Source of the DNA: Neckera pumila
Lineage: Eukaryota > Streptophyta > Bryopsida > Hypnales > Neckeraceae
Length of the DNA stretch: 64,000 bases
Assembly (NCBI GenBank): GCA_963969595.1
Contig: OZ018411.1
Location: 9,674,501 to 9,738,500, forward strand
Reading direction: 5' to 3'
Shown piece by piece: positions 34,906 to 47,043 of this stretch (the stretch's first letter is position 1; each line of letters starts with the position of its first letter). The notes under the pieces were generated by a model. It did not search any database, was not told the DNA's origin, and was given only the letters and a program-made list of their open reading frames with translations. The position numbers were made by a program, and so were the translations under genes.

Positions 34906-36995
34906 TTGAATAGGATCAGGTTCATAACCATTTTACTATCCTCTTACCTTAATCTACTTTACCAATTGACATTGCTAGTTATCAATTTTGTTCAGTTGAG
35001 ATGGTTGTCATCGTTCGGTTTACCAGATCTTGACATATTCATTTAATTTTAGTATCAACAGTAGAATTGGTTTCTATCAGATCATTTTCTTCTTATACAA
35101 TTCCGGGTGTTCAATTTCAAGATTATTGAGAATGTGCTCTAATTAATGACAGTTGCAAACAGAATTAAGTTACTGCATTTCAATGGAATGGTTCTCTTGA
35201 CTCTTGAGTCTTGACCCCTGTAACTTAGATGTCGTGCAATGAATTTGAATTTGTCAAAGCAGTCCAGGCAGCCATCCTGGCCTGCATAGAATGATTGCAT
35301 ATCTAATTAGGTTCGTTGCCACCAACCTCTCGTGCACACCATCCAGGTACAGAGGCCCTTCAAATTATTCAAGTTTTTTAATTCAATTTTTGGTGAAAGG
35401 AACCTCCAATCTTCAATGGGACCAGAGGGCGATGCAGAGAGTGAACTATTGAAGTGATACTTGGTGATGCAAACTGCAGAGTTTAAGGTAGAGGCACCCA
35501 TAGTTGATCTTTTCCTAAGCTTCTAGGAATGTGCTCTAAATTGAACAGAAAGCCAAATTTTTAATAAGTTGTATCAATTCTTTCTGAATTGTAACCGTAT
35601 AAAACCAAACTAGACATGTTAGAGATCACATTAGAAAAGAAAACATCAATACATCTTACGGATTGGAAGATTATTTATAATGTTTGATCATGAGAGTGTT
35701 AAAACTTTGAAAGTGATTTGAAGTCTTTTAATCCTCTTTTCACATGTCAAAACTAAAAAATTGGTCACCAAAAAAATATGAGGTTAAAAGGCCTAACATG
35801 CATAAACCCAATCAATTTATGACTTCTCAAAATCTACTCTACCTTTTTTTTAAATGAATTTCTAATGTGATTTTTTTTCAAAGATCTAGTGTACTTGAGG
35901 CTTATTCCCAAGAGCCCTCAACATTACAAAAAGTCAAGATTGCAATGGACACCAGTGCACAAAATCTTGAATAGAAAATTCATAATCAATTATTTTCAAA
36001 ATCAGATTTTTGAAGCTAAAACTAAACTTCAAAAAGAATTTTTCAAAAAAATAAACTATTAAAAATAATGATTTGGTAAGGTTTCATTTAACTTCAAAAA
36101 TTAGTCAAGGACACATTTTGTCCTTAGGATCATTTTGGGATTATAGCGATGCAAATTTTTCCCATGTAGAAAGATAGGAAATATGAGGATTGCAAATTTT
36201 TTGTAATCTTATTCCCAAAATTGAAATTACTATGAATTTTGGGAGCCAAAAAGTACTCAGGTTCTATAGCCAATGTCTAGATTCATCAAATTCCGATCTT
36301 TTGAAGAACTACTTCTCGCTCACTACTTCCTACTTTCTTGCTCACTATTTTTTGTGCACTTTGGGACATGTATCATGAGCTTATTGGTTCCAACCATAAA
36401 ACGGAGAATAGCATACATTCTAAGGTTTGTTTAGAAATTTGTTCCAGTTAAGACTGGAAATAGTAACTCCTACAGGTTGGGAAAGGGTTAAAGTCGACAA
36501 TAGGTGCTTCTACCTTAAATGAAAAAAATGTTGATTTTTCCGGTATCTACCATAAGATCTTGACATAGATTACTATGGAATTGTATGGGAAAAAATCAAA
36601 AATGTTAATTGTATAGATTGGAGATGTTGGCATTTCACATGAAACAAATGTGATTTGTTGCACATTGCTTAGTAGGTTTTGTAAACTTTGATTCCTCTTG
36701 GTGTTAGTTTCTTGTACTATGGAAACTTGAGGTTTAAATACATTTCCTTGAAGATCATGCCAACTACGGAGTACTTAATTGTTTATCAACTTTTAAAAGA
36801 AATTGATGAATGTAGTATGTATTTTTTTAAATACTGAAAGAAGAGGTCCAAAAAAACTACTAATACACTTTCCAATAGGATAGAGTACCATTTGAATATA
36901 TTAGTCAAAATCAAAAAATTAATAATATTAATTGTTATATTCTGTTTACATCTTCATCACCAAGTACCAACTTTGGAAAATAATAATGATGTCAA
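34906..36995. other. Intergenic, no gene seen
   Basis: AT-rich DNA without a coding signal, intact repeat boundary or RNA gene that I can recognise. Confidence 0.5.
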
Positions 36996-36999
36996 CTAA

Positions 37000-37852
37000 C
37001 CCCTAAATCCCCAAAGTCCCCTCGAGGGACACTTGAGATTTTGGGCAGACTCGTGTGACTTGAAATTTCGACCTGATTTTTTGAATTTTTTTTTGGAAGA
37101 TAGGAAATCACATTAGCTTTCTAAAAATATATTTTTTACCACATTCAATGTCCGTGAGCAAAAGTTATGCCACCCGAAGTAAAAAAAGCAGTTTGTCGGG
37201 CAGAAAAAAAAAACTTTAAAAAATTGATTTTTTTTTTTCAATTTTTTTTCTCAAAGATCATATTTTTGTCTACATTTGAAGCTTTGATTCATTCTATTTG
37301 GACTGAGAACAAGAAAGTTATAGACAATCTTGTTTTTTGGGCAATCCAAGCATCTTAAAAAAAAAAAACCCTTATAGAACTCATTTTTGAATGCAATTTT
37401 CAAATTTTTTCATTTAACGATTAACTATTTAGTGTATAGTTCCATTTTGAACCTACTTCTACTTAACAATTTTTTTATATGTGAAAATCAAGTTTTGACA
37501 TTCTAAAATTTTTCTCCCCAACTTTCAATTCAAATGTCCTACATAAAAAAATTTAACTTTATGGTATGTAGTGCAAAAACAATCCACAAATGGCCATCAA
37601 AGTCATCTGATATTGCAAACCACAGTTTAAAAAAACTTCTTTTTCCAACTTCAAATGCTAATATCTTCCAATCTGTGTAGTCAAACTTCATGAAATTTTT
37701 ACCACATGATCTAAGCCAAGTGAAGTACAAGATCTAACGGTTAGATTCTAAAAATAAAGTTTCTTTTGGTTTAGGAAGTGATCGCAGCAAAAATGATAGT
37801 TTTCAGTGGTTTCGGAGCCAGAAAATGCCTTGGGGATTTACTGATTTAGGGG
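37000..37852. mobile_element. TTAA-flanked CCCCTAAA element, copy d
   Basis: The left end is CCCCTAAATCCCC, preceded by CTAA (a one-base change from TTAA). The right end is GGGGATTTACTGATTTAGGGG followed by TTAA (37853-37856). At 853 bp it aligns with copy c along most of its length and with partial copy e. Non-coding. Confidence 0.7.
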
Positions 37853-37856
37853 TTAA

Positions 37857-38700
37857 AATTATGCATTCACAAACATGCATATATATATAAATCCCTATTA
37901 GCAAATTTCTCATGCTTTTGCAAGTTATATTTAATAAAGTCATTGCATTATGTTTGTTGCACTAGTATTCAAGAGTTTTAAGTTCATCCATCTAAATCTA
38001 AAAATATTCATTCAATTTTTGAGCAATGGTTTACAAAAACAATATCCTTGTCTTTGAAAATTTAGATCAACAATGTCAATCCTTGTCACGCTATGCACTC
38101 TTCATTGGGACATTATTTATTATAATCTCCTCTTCACTAGGACATTACCAAGTACATAATCATTTAAACATAGATATATATACATGGATGCAAGCATACA
38201 TATACATGAGCACATTTAAATGAGTGCAAATAATTTAAATACGTCCAAACTTATCCAAATATAGACATTGGCAACAAATTGGAGGTCTCGTAAAGCGTTA
38301 CATAGCGTAGCTCTAAGGTGGCATTTACTACATACCTTAATTTAAAATCTTTGTAACTACCTTTGTTTATTTGTACAATTACAATCACCAAGGCAGTTTT
38401 ATAAAGAATCATTATTTCTAAATATCTTTGCGGCTTTTGAATGTTAGAAGTTTTTTTGAAGAACTTATTGTGTTAGATTATAGACAATGAATGGGTCCTT
38501 TATAACTTTTCATTTCTAAAAGAGTATGACCATCAACCAAAAAAAGTAGTGAGAGCTAGAACAATGAAAGATTGATTGCACTCAAAAGAACTTCTTTTGA
38601 AATTTTATAGAAATACATCCATTAAGCATACTTTATTGTACTAGGAAGGTTGCACTAGAGCACCAAGCTATGACACCATAGTTTGGTGCTCCAATATACC
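37857..38700. other. Intergenic, no gene seen
   Basis: AT-rich; the ORF at 38026-38223 has no recognised feature. Confidence 0.45.
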
Positions 38701-39022
38701 CATCAGAGAAAATTTTAGGCCTCTAAAGGATTGCTCCATAGCCCTCCGAAGTACCCTAAAATTTGATTTTTCAGGGCTGAAAATTTCATTTTTCCCTATT
38801 TTTGAGCAACTAAAATTGCAGTGATAGTAGCATAGAACTAAGTTTTACGAGTTAAAAATTTATTAAAAAAAAAAGCAAAAGCAAAATCTGACTATTTCGG
38901 CGAGCAATTAGCTTGTCTAACTGCTCACTAGGGGACTTTTTTAGATTGACAGGCCAAGCTTAGAAATAGCTTGGCATGTCAATCTGGAGCAACCCTTCAG
39001 AGGGCTAAACATTCTTGTAATG
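38701..39022. mobile_element. CATTAGAGAAAA MITE, copy 1 (322 bp)
   Basis: Homologous to 53366-53686. It starts CATCAGAGAAAATTTTAGGCC and ends in a diverged complement (GGGCTAAACATTCTTGTAATG). Shared inner segments are GCTCCA(T/C)AGCCCTCCGA(A/G)GTAC and TTTTTCCCTATTT. It carries an internal hairpin at 38943-38985 with 18-nt arms (17 of 18 paired) around TAGAAAT. Non-coding. Confidence 0.7.
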
Positions 39023-40565
39023 TCTTTCCACTAATTTTGGAACTTTAATATTTATTTTGAATTTACAATTATATTGAAAAAATGTAGTTTCACTAACTTC
39101 AAGGTGATGACTGGCACACAAGTCAAAGATAGTAAATTAAAATAGACTTGAAGTCTCTAATTATATGCCGATTTGACTAAAAAAATCAAAAGTTTGATTC
39201 TCCTTTTGTCCCTTGAGGCAATGCAATGAAATTAATCCTTTTGTGCTTTGAAGTTTATATTACAAAATATAGTACTTTTGAGCCAAATACTAGAGTATAT
39301 GTTTTTCTAGATACTAGTGTATATATTTTTCTAAATTTACAAATGTAAAAATATGTCAAGTGGTTGACTAAGCCAAAGCTGAATTGACTTTAGTTCAAAA
39401 TTGGATTGACTTTAGCTCAAAACCGGATTTGCAAAAATGAGGTCATAGATTTAAAGAACACAAAAATTTCAAAAAATCACCATCTGAAGAAAATCTCATT
39501 TCAAATCCATTCCAACAAATAGTACTCAAATAATGATAGTTTTTTGTTTGTAATTGAATTTAGAAGGACATTTGGATTTTCCCTTTTAAATTCTATAAAA
39601 AAAATATCGGTGGTAGCATTGGTGAATCTATCCGTATGGATGGAATCAAAAATTCAAAATCTACAATGTTTATTTGTATATGAATTCCAATATATTCTTC
39701 CAAATAGTACAAATTGCCAATTTTAGAAAAGACTTGGACGATTAGAAGTTACAGAGTTAATTTTTCTAGTATTTGCGGGTTTTTTTTATTCTTTTTTTTT
39801 TTGAATTCAAATGAAAAGATTAAAATTATCGATCCTATGAAAATTTTCTATAGCAAAAAAAAATCCTAAACCCTCCACTTTTTATGAGTCTGGAATTGTC
39901 AAATGCAAAAAGAATTAGATTATCAACTGTACAAATTGACATTTACGTAACAACAAAAGGGAACCTAAGCTAAATGGCACGTACCTTGGTTAGGGCGGAT
40001 AAGTGGCCCAATAAAATGGGAGCGGACACTCTTGTTGCTTTGGCCTTGGTTGATAAAATGGGCACTTAGATTGCTTTGGCCAAATTTGTTGGCTCAAAGG
40101 ATTTACAGGATTTAAATTTGCAACAATTATACAACAATACATCATGGTTTTCCGGTATTAATACATCATAATTTTCCGGTGTTAGCTCTATATTTGGTTG
40201 CCACCGTTGGTCGTAGAAGTGGCGGTGTGCCTTTTGTAGAACTTGCTGAGTTGCAGTAAAGGCCATTTTGGACCTTCATTCTAGCCAATACGCAACAATA
40301 GAAGTTAGTAATTTGCGGGAATCAGCGAGTAAACTGCGAGAACAGACATAGCCAAAACACAACAATAGAATGAATAATCTGCGGGAAACTGCATATAAAT
40401 TGTTCGAACAGTCATAACCAAACTCTTTGAAGGTGAGAGAGATAGAAATGGGGATTGAGAGTTTTAGCGGGATAACTAGCAGGCTTTTGAATTTAGTAAC
40501 GGATCTTTTTTCTAATATGTACATTTATTCTTTTCACAATTTTAGGCACTGGTGGTTCTCTTTAT
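39023..40565. other. Intergenic; segment 40276-40420 recurs at 45965-46080
   Basis: No gene recognised. The block containing GGGAATCA(G/A)(C/T)GAGTAAACTGCG and ACATAGCCAAAA occurs twice in 40276-40420 (tandem, about 73 bp apart) and again right of the CACTA-like element ending at 45961. It is therefore a repeat older than that insertion. The minus frame at 40266-40066 has a short internal repeat (ENYDVLIP/ENHDVLLY) but no known domain. Confidence 0.4.
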
Positions 40566-41862
40566 TACTATAAGAAAACCGAGTTTTTTAAGACGATTAG
40601 AAAAACTCAAGACGACATTTATTTTGTCAAGGAAGGGATCAACATTGATGTCTCCTAAAATTTGTTATAATGGACGGGCAAAAGCGTCTTGAAATCTCAA
40701 AAAACATGCCTGATTTAGCCTCATTTTTTTGGACATCACTCATGACGTGCTCTTTGAAGGTCCCCATGGTGCGCCATTTGGCGGACAGCTCAACTCCATG
40801 TAAGCGCCATATAGGCAGGCAGTGCCATGTTGGAAAAAATTTCATCCGATTTACTGTTGACGTAGTCTGTGATGTGGTTCCAGAAAAAAATGACGTGGAC
40901 CTACCAATATCTGACGCGGCATGCCTTGTCAATACACTTTCATGTGTGTAATAATTTTAATATTACTTTTTGAAATGTCAATTTATACGTCTATTTAGAC
41001 ATTCTTTAAAACATTGATTGCTGCATAATGTATCCATGAGGCAAGGTCAATAGAATCAAGTTATTAAAAAATAAATAAATGAAATAAAATAAACAAGCAA
41101 AATTGTTGAATTCAATAAGGATTAAAGAAATCTTAGCATATACCATGAAGAGAAATTTTGATGGCAAAATGAAGGAATTTGTTCATTGAAAGTTAGTGAG
41201 AATAAAGGGTAGAGATTCCTATTTATGGCCATTGTCTGTCCATGGTGAGACAAAAGATATGGGATAATTAGAATATGGGAACTTGACAATTGTAAGTCTT
41301 GACGTTGTTTTAAACATCTAGACATTGTTTCAGACATTTGAATGCTATTTCAAAGATTTGAATTATATTATTTTAGACATATTACATTAAACACAATTCT
41401 TGCTTTAATTATTCTATATGGATTGCTTCACTTCCTACCACCCTATTTGTATAAAGACCATCTCTTTCCATTCATGGTACACATCCACATCCATTTCCCT
41501 TTTTTTGCAAAGCATACCATGTGGCTGCCCTTCCCATAAATTTTTCACAAATGTTCAACATCTTATCATAGACTGTAGTAGTTTTTACTATTTTACCTCA
41601 AGACTTTTAATTTCTAGATTTTTCTGTACAATCTCAAAAAATAGAAAAGTGATTTCCTTGAAGGTTTATTTTCAATCGTGTCAAATAAATCGTCACTATC
41701 AATGATAACATCAACTTGGATTTACAATAACGTGCCAATATTCTCTACAATGGCTACAAAAATCTACCTTGTTGGGCTAGATGTCCTTTGACATCTTCAT
41801 GTTTTATTCGACATTGCGTGTTAGTGGCAAAACACAACCAAAAACGTGGATTTCTTATAGTG
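40566..41862. mobile_element. Non-autonomous CACTA-like element, inverted copy of 1-1241
   Basis: 1297 bp. The left end is TACTATAAGAAAACC (first C mutated to T) and the right end TTTCTTATAGTG. The flanks TAT (40563-40565) and CAT (41863-41865) are a possible 3-bp duplication with one change. The interior matches the left-edge element in reverse: GCGCCATTTGGCGGACAGCT, the palindrome near 40914, and the CCATGGACAGACAATG-type segment. No transposase. Confidence 0.8.
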
Positions 41863-43202
41863 CATTCAATTACAATTAATTAATTAGAATTTGGGATCAA
41901 AATTTAAAATAACAATTAGAATTTAAGGAGGATTATAAATAAGGGTTTAAAATATTAATTAGGCTTTAAAATTTGGAATTAAAACAATAATTAGAATATA
42001 GTTTAGAATAGGATTTTGCATCAAGGATTAATAATAATTAGGGTTCTTTTAGAATTTAAAACTGGGATTAAAAATAATGTTTAGGATTTCACTAGGTTTA
42101 AAATTAGGATTTGATTAATAATTAGGATTCAAATAGCAACTTCACTCTTTAGAATAAAAACAAAAGCTTTAAAAATACAGATATTGTTCACGTATTCAAC
42201 ATATAAATTGGATAAAATACCTTTTAGCTCTTTTTGGAATCTTAACAAAACTATAGCATCTGTCCACAATGGGGTCCATACAAAGGACCATGACTTTCTA
42301 AAGCGCCTTCACCTCCTTGCTATTGTTGATGAAATGATCGCAATGTATTGGTCGCAATCCAGATTAAGGAAGAAAAATACGGGAAAGCTCGTTGCCTCTA
42401 TTGTAGAGTCTGCCCAAAAAGACATGCATGGAACTGCAAATCAATGAATACCAAGTTTCTAGATTTTAAATTAATATAGAAAAAAACTCTTGTTGAATTT
42501 CAGATCTAGAATTGTATCTAATGGAACCACAAACCTAATCTAAACAAGACTCTAGTGCTTGCTCAATGCAAAACCACAATAAAAGAATCAAAAAAATAAG
42601 CTACGACTTTGTACTTGAGAGTGGACAGAGATATTAAACAACGCCAATAGCGATGTGAAAATAAAATTGCCACCTTGGAAACCTGGGACGTACATAATAA
42701 CCTTTTGCGGTAGCTTCAAGAATGTATGTGGTGTCTTTGAATTGGTGCCATCAGTAGCAGAAGAACAATGCCATCAACTTATGAAAACATGCATCCATCT
42801 GCGGAAACCTTGGAAAAAAAATATGATATTAATAAAAGAACTTAGACAAATGACCCATGGTTGCAAAAATAGCAAACACGTGACCAAACGCACAACGAAA
42901 GCTCCAAATGAAACTAACCATGAACCTAACTTTGAAACCTTGGAAAAGAGATACAATACTTAAGCAAAACCAGCTGCTGTCATAGATACCCTAATTATAT
43001 AGACGACAGAGTTGTCCTTCATCCAGCAACAAAAAGTTTATCCAGTTAACATACTATAGTAGTGAGTAGTAATGGCAATGACACAATGTGCATAGAAACT
43101 CGTATTATCCTACGCTAGGGTTAGATTTGTGAAAAAATAATTCGAAATACAATAAAATACGGCATCTTCTGAAATTTCCAGGAATCATAATTATGTGGCA
43201 CA
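41863..43202. other. AT-rich intergenic; low-complexity ATTAGGATTT stretch at 41880-42130
   Basis: Repeated variants of TTAGGATTT/AATTAGAATTT between 41880 and 42130. The ORF at 42184-42447 (QSRLRKKNTGKLVASIVESA) has no recognised domain and no splice context. Confidence 0.45.
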
Positions 43203-43740
43203 CACTATAAGAAAATAGTATTTTTTTCATCTCTGGATTCTGTAGGCTGATGTCCCGTGTAATGTCTTGAAATGTCTACATGGACGTCCAAAATTTTGCG
43301 TTGCTAAAAACATGCCAAAAACATTAAAAAAATCGTTAGATATTAGCATGTTTTCGAGCAGACATCCAAAAAAACATGGGTCAATGGGTCCTCAAAGGGC
43401 GCCATGTGGATGCTACCAAAGTGCCATGTGGACACTGGCAACCATGTAGAAATTTTTTCATCCATTCCACCCATGACTAGCATCTAAAGTGGCACATGAT
43501 GTGGCAATAAGAAAAGTGACGTGACATCCAACAAGGCTGACGTAGCATGCCACGTCAACATAGTTTTGTGATATCTTAGAATTTTAGTGTTGTCTTTGAA
43601 GATGTCAACTTAGACATCTACATGTTTTATGGGACGTCAATTTAGACGTTGAGACATTTTAATAGACATTCTGATGTCACCTTAGACATTCTAATGTCCT
43701 GTAACATCGATGTAGACATCTACTTTTCATTATGAATACC
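43203..43740. mobile_element. CACTA-like element, short copy
   Basis: Starts CACTATAAGAAAATAG. It contains the family palindrome (TGACGTAGCATGCCACGTCA, 43539-43558), ATGTGGCA-type motifs, and a run of AGACATCTA/AGACGTT subterminal motifs up to 43720. The right terminus is degraded (TTTTCATTATGAA near 43725-43737), so the end and the target duplication are uncertain. Confidence 0.55.
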
Positions 43741-44504
43741 TCCTTTTTAGTATGAAACCAATGCTCAATAGCAATAAGATATAGAGCTAAGACCAGGAAA
43801 CCATGATATGCCATATTTAACTACTCTTGGACTATTGAAAATCTAGAATTAATAATGGTCATCGGGAGAGAAATAAATGGTCATCAAGAGATAATCCAAA
43901 ACATCAAGAGATCTATGCAAAACATCCAGAGATCTATACAAAATCGAGAGATCTTCCGATGTTACTATCCAAAGATCTTTAGACATATAGTCCAGAATTC
44001 ATTGAATAGTCCTAAACACTATAAGAAACTCGTGTTTTTTTTTATGTCTGCCAAAAACATGCAATGTCCAAGGCCTAACATACTATGTCTGCTGAGACAT
44101 CAAGACGTTAAAGAAGAGGATTGTAGTTTAGGGTAAATTTCCAAAGATGTTCCAGATGACGGCGGAAAATTTGAATGGAACCAGTTGGTGTTACCAAAGA
44201 CATTGAGATTTTTGATGACATGTTTAAGGACTCACTGATGTCCAACAAGGCGTCCGCAAAAACATAGATGGCCACGTCAACTTTGGGGGAAAAATTTCAA
44301 GGAGGGTAATTTTTTGAAAATCACTTTTTCCTTGGATAAAAGTCTGACCAAGGTTAAAAAAATGGGATTGGGCAGCCTTCGGGCAGCTTTTGGAGAAAAT
44401 AAGATGACGTGGCATATGACATGGCATGCCACGTGTAAATTAGTTGACATGGAATAAAATTATGCTGATGTGGCATGCCACGTCAGCATAGCGGGGCTGT
44501 TTCT

Positions 44505-45104
44505 TTGCGTTTTCTACACTTATTTTGGAGATGTCTAAGTAGACGTAATGATGTCACTAGAGACATCTTATAAAACGTTGAGATGTTTTCTTGGACATTT
44601 TTGTAGACTTCTAGATGTTTTAGAAAACATAGTCACAATTGGTATATCGTCTATGGACACATCATTAGAGTGGCCTTTGAGACATACAAAAAACATCCTA
44701 TTGGACGTCTGTATGCTACTCTACCAAAATTTAAATCCAGTGTTTTCAATATCCCATATAGTTTGTCTTCCCCTCTACCACTCCACTTGTATAAAGAGCC
44801 CATCTTTGCGTTTCTACACTTGTATTAGAGATGTCTAAGTAGACGTAGAGATGTTACTAAAGACATTTTATAAAACATTGAGATGTTTTCTTGTATGTTT
44901 TTATAGACTTCTAGATGTTTTAAGAAACATAGTTACAGTTGGTATAACATCTATAGAGATGTCATCAGAGCGGCCTTTGAGACATGCAAAAAACATCCTA
45001 CTGGATGTCTGTGTGCTGCTCCACCAAAATTTAAATCCAGTGTTTTCAATGTTCCATATAGTTTGTCTTTCCCTCTACCACTCCACTTGTATAAAGAGCT
45101 CGTC
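44505..45104. repeat. Two tandem 300-bp units within the CACTA-like element
   Basis: TTTCTACACTT at 44511 recurs at 44811, and the units stay in register to CTCCACTTGTATAAAGAGC (before 44801 and 45101). They differ by scattered point changes only. Each unit includes an AAATTTAAATCCAGTGTTTT segment. Confidence 0.85.
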
Positions 45105-45164
45105 TTTTCCCCTCCATAAACTCACATCAAGTGGTTTTTTGAAGCCATGTGACATAATTGCCAA

Positions 45165-45275
45165 TTATAATGTATTTTGTATGGCATATTATATATAGTA
45201 TATGATGTATGGTGTATAATGTATGATATATCATGTATGCTGTATAATGTATTGTGTATGACATGTTATATTGAA
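45165..45275. repeat. Degenerate TGTATRATGTAT microsatellite
   Basis: Irregular repetition of GTATGATGTATGGTGTATAATG-like 10-mers inside the CACTA-like element. Confidence 0.6.
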
Positions 45276-46191
45276 CATTCTGACATGCATGAGGGACATC
45301 ATATGAGACATGTGCAATTGTCCATATTAACATCATGCTGAATAGTCCATTCCATTCCATGAATGTTTAATGTGACACCATTTTGTTCTTCTAGATCATA
45401 CCAAACATTGCCAGAGGTATTCATGATGAAAAGTAGATGTTTACATTGATGTCACAAGAAATTTGGATGTCTAAGGTGATGTTTCAAAATACGTCTATGA
45501 AAACGTTTGGACGTCTGAATTGATGTCTCAGAAAACATATAGATGTCTATGTTGACATCTTCAAAGATAGTAAGAAAATTCTTAGACAACAAAAAAATAT
45601 GCTGACGTGGCATGCCACGTCATCCTTGCTGGATGCCACGTCTCTTTTCCCGCCGCCACCTCAGATGCCACCTCAAATGCCACCTCATGATAAAAAATGG
45701 ATGAAAAAGTTTCCTACGTGGCTGCCCGTGCACATGTGGTGCTTAGGTGGCAGCCACATGGCGGCCTTTGAGGACCCCGTTGATCCATTTTTTTTGGACA
45801 TTAGGTCCCCCAGCATGCTGATGTCCGACGTCAAACCTGATGTCAAACCCGAATCTTGAGCAACGTGATTTTTTGGACATCCACGTAGACATTTCAAGAC
45901 ACCAGCCGGGACATCAGCATGCAAAATCCAGGGATAAAAAAAACACGGGTTTCTTCTAGTGAAATATAGTTAAATGTGGCATTGATTTATTAATTGCCAA
46001 AATGCAACAATAAAGTTGATCATCTGTGGGAATCAATGAGTAAACTGCGGAAATAAACATAGCCAAAATGCAATGATGCTACGGCGGCACACAAAGATGG
46101 TATCAATTTAGGCATTTGTTTGTCAAATTCTTGTCAATTCAGACACAATTAGTCAATTTGGAAATGTTAATTCAAATGTTGTTTTCTTGTA

Positions 46192-47043
46192 GTGGCTGTT
46201 TGCAGCTACCTTTTTTGTAACTTAGTTGTCTCTCTTCCTCTCCTCATTTTCCCGCCACTTCTCTTCATGCTTCTTCAAAAAGATGGGAGATGCGTAGCTA
46301 ATCAATTTTCAATTAGGCGTAATTGTAAAGAACCAAAAAGTGATCATAGAAAACAACAAATTTGCATTAGAGTGTCCTTGTCCCAATGTTACATTTGGTT
46401 CCTTGGGTTGCTAGTTGGACTCATGGTATTGTTGTTGTGGGGCGTGTTCACTCATGGTTGCAAATTCGAAGTCAATGAGCCGTGCATTGAATCAGCTAGA
46501 CGGTCCCCATCAATTGTACTATCCAAATCAAGTTATGCATCCCCGCCAACTCTACCATCCAAGTCAAAATATGCATCCTTGGCTCCCCGTCAGTTCAGCC
46601 AATCATCTGAGGATCCCAGTGTAACCGCAATAGAGGGCAAGGGAAAAATGGTACCTGAGGGCAAGGGTGCAAATGTATCGAAGGGCAAACGCAAGGGTGC
46701 AAATGCAATTTTGCAATAGCGGACACTCAAAAAATGCACCATATAGCTCTATTGGGATTCCAATGGGGGCTGACATACATAGCATCACCACCTTTGTCAT
46801 CACCTGGTCTTGGGATGTGATGACTGGTCGGAATTGGAGAGGAAATACTTGAGAACTATCCCCTCTGCTCACTGTATGAGCCACAAATGGGGAGGCAACT
46901 ATCATGGTGTTCAAATCAAGCGACACATGCCTCATCTATACAAGAGGTGGTTTGGGGCCTACTGCCATTGTTATTACATCAGACAAGTTAGGATCACCAA
47001 ATGTCTCAGACGGGCAAATACATCAGATAGACCAAATAGATAG
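46192..47043 (+). other. Coding-like but unrecognised low-complexity segment
   Basis: Overlapping frames are open for 175 (46192-46719), 69 and 77 codons. One frame shows a repeated H-Q-L-Y-Y-P-N-Q-V-M-H-P / R-Q-L-Y-H-P-S-Q-N-M-H-P motif from a tandem DNA repeat of about 35 bp (46510-46580). Another shows GAGGGCAAGGG repeats (46633-46690). No start, splice pattern or known domain ties the frames together. It lies directly right of a CACTA-like insertion and may be a decayed transposon protein. Confidence 0.25.

Larger units (their letters stand above)
44017..45961. mobile_element. CACTA-like element with 3-bp AAA target duplication, 1945 bp
   Basis: It starts CACTATAAGAAACTCGTG and ends CACGGGTTTCTTCTAGTG, so CACTA and TAGTG termini with a GTG/CAC extension. 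AAA flanks both ends (44014-44016 and 45962-45964), as expected for a CACTA insertion. It holds two family palindromes (44463-44488, 45603-45622), many AGATGTCTA/AGACGT motifs, and an internal 300-bp tandem duplication. No transposase domain is found in any frame. Confidence 0.8.
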
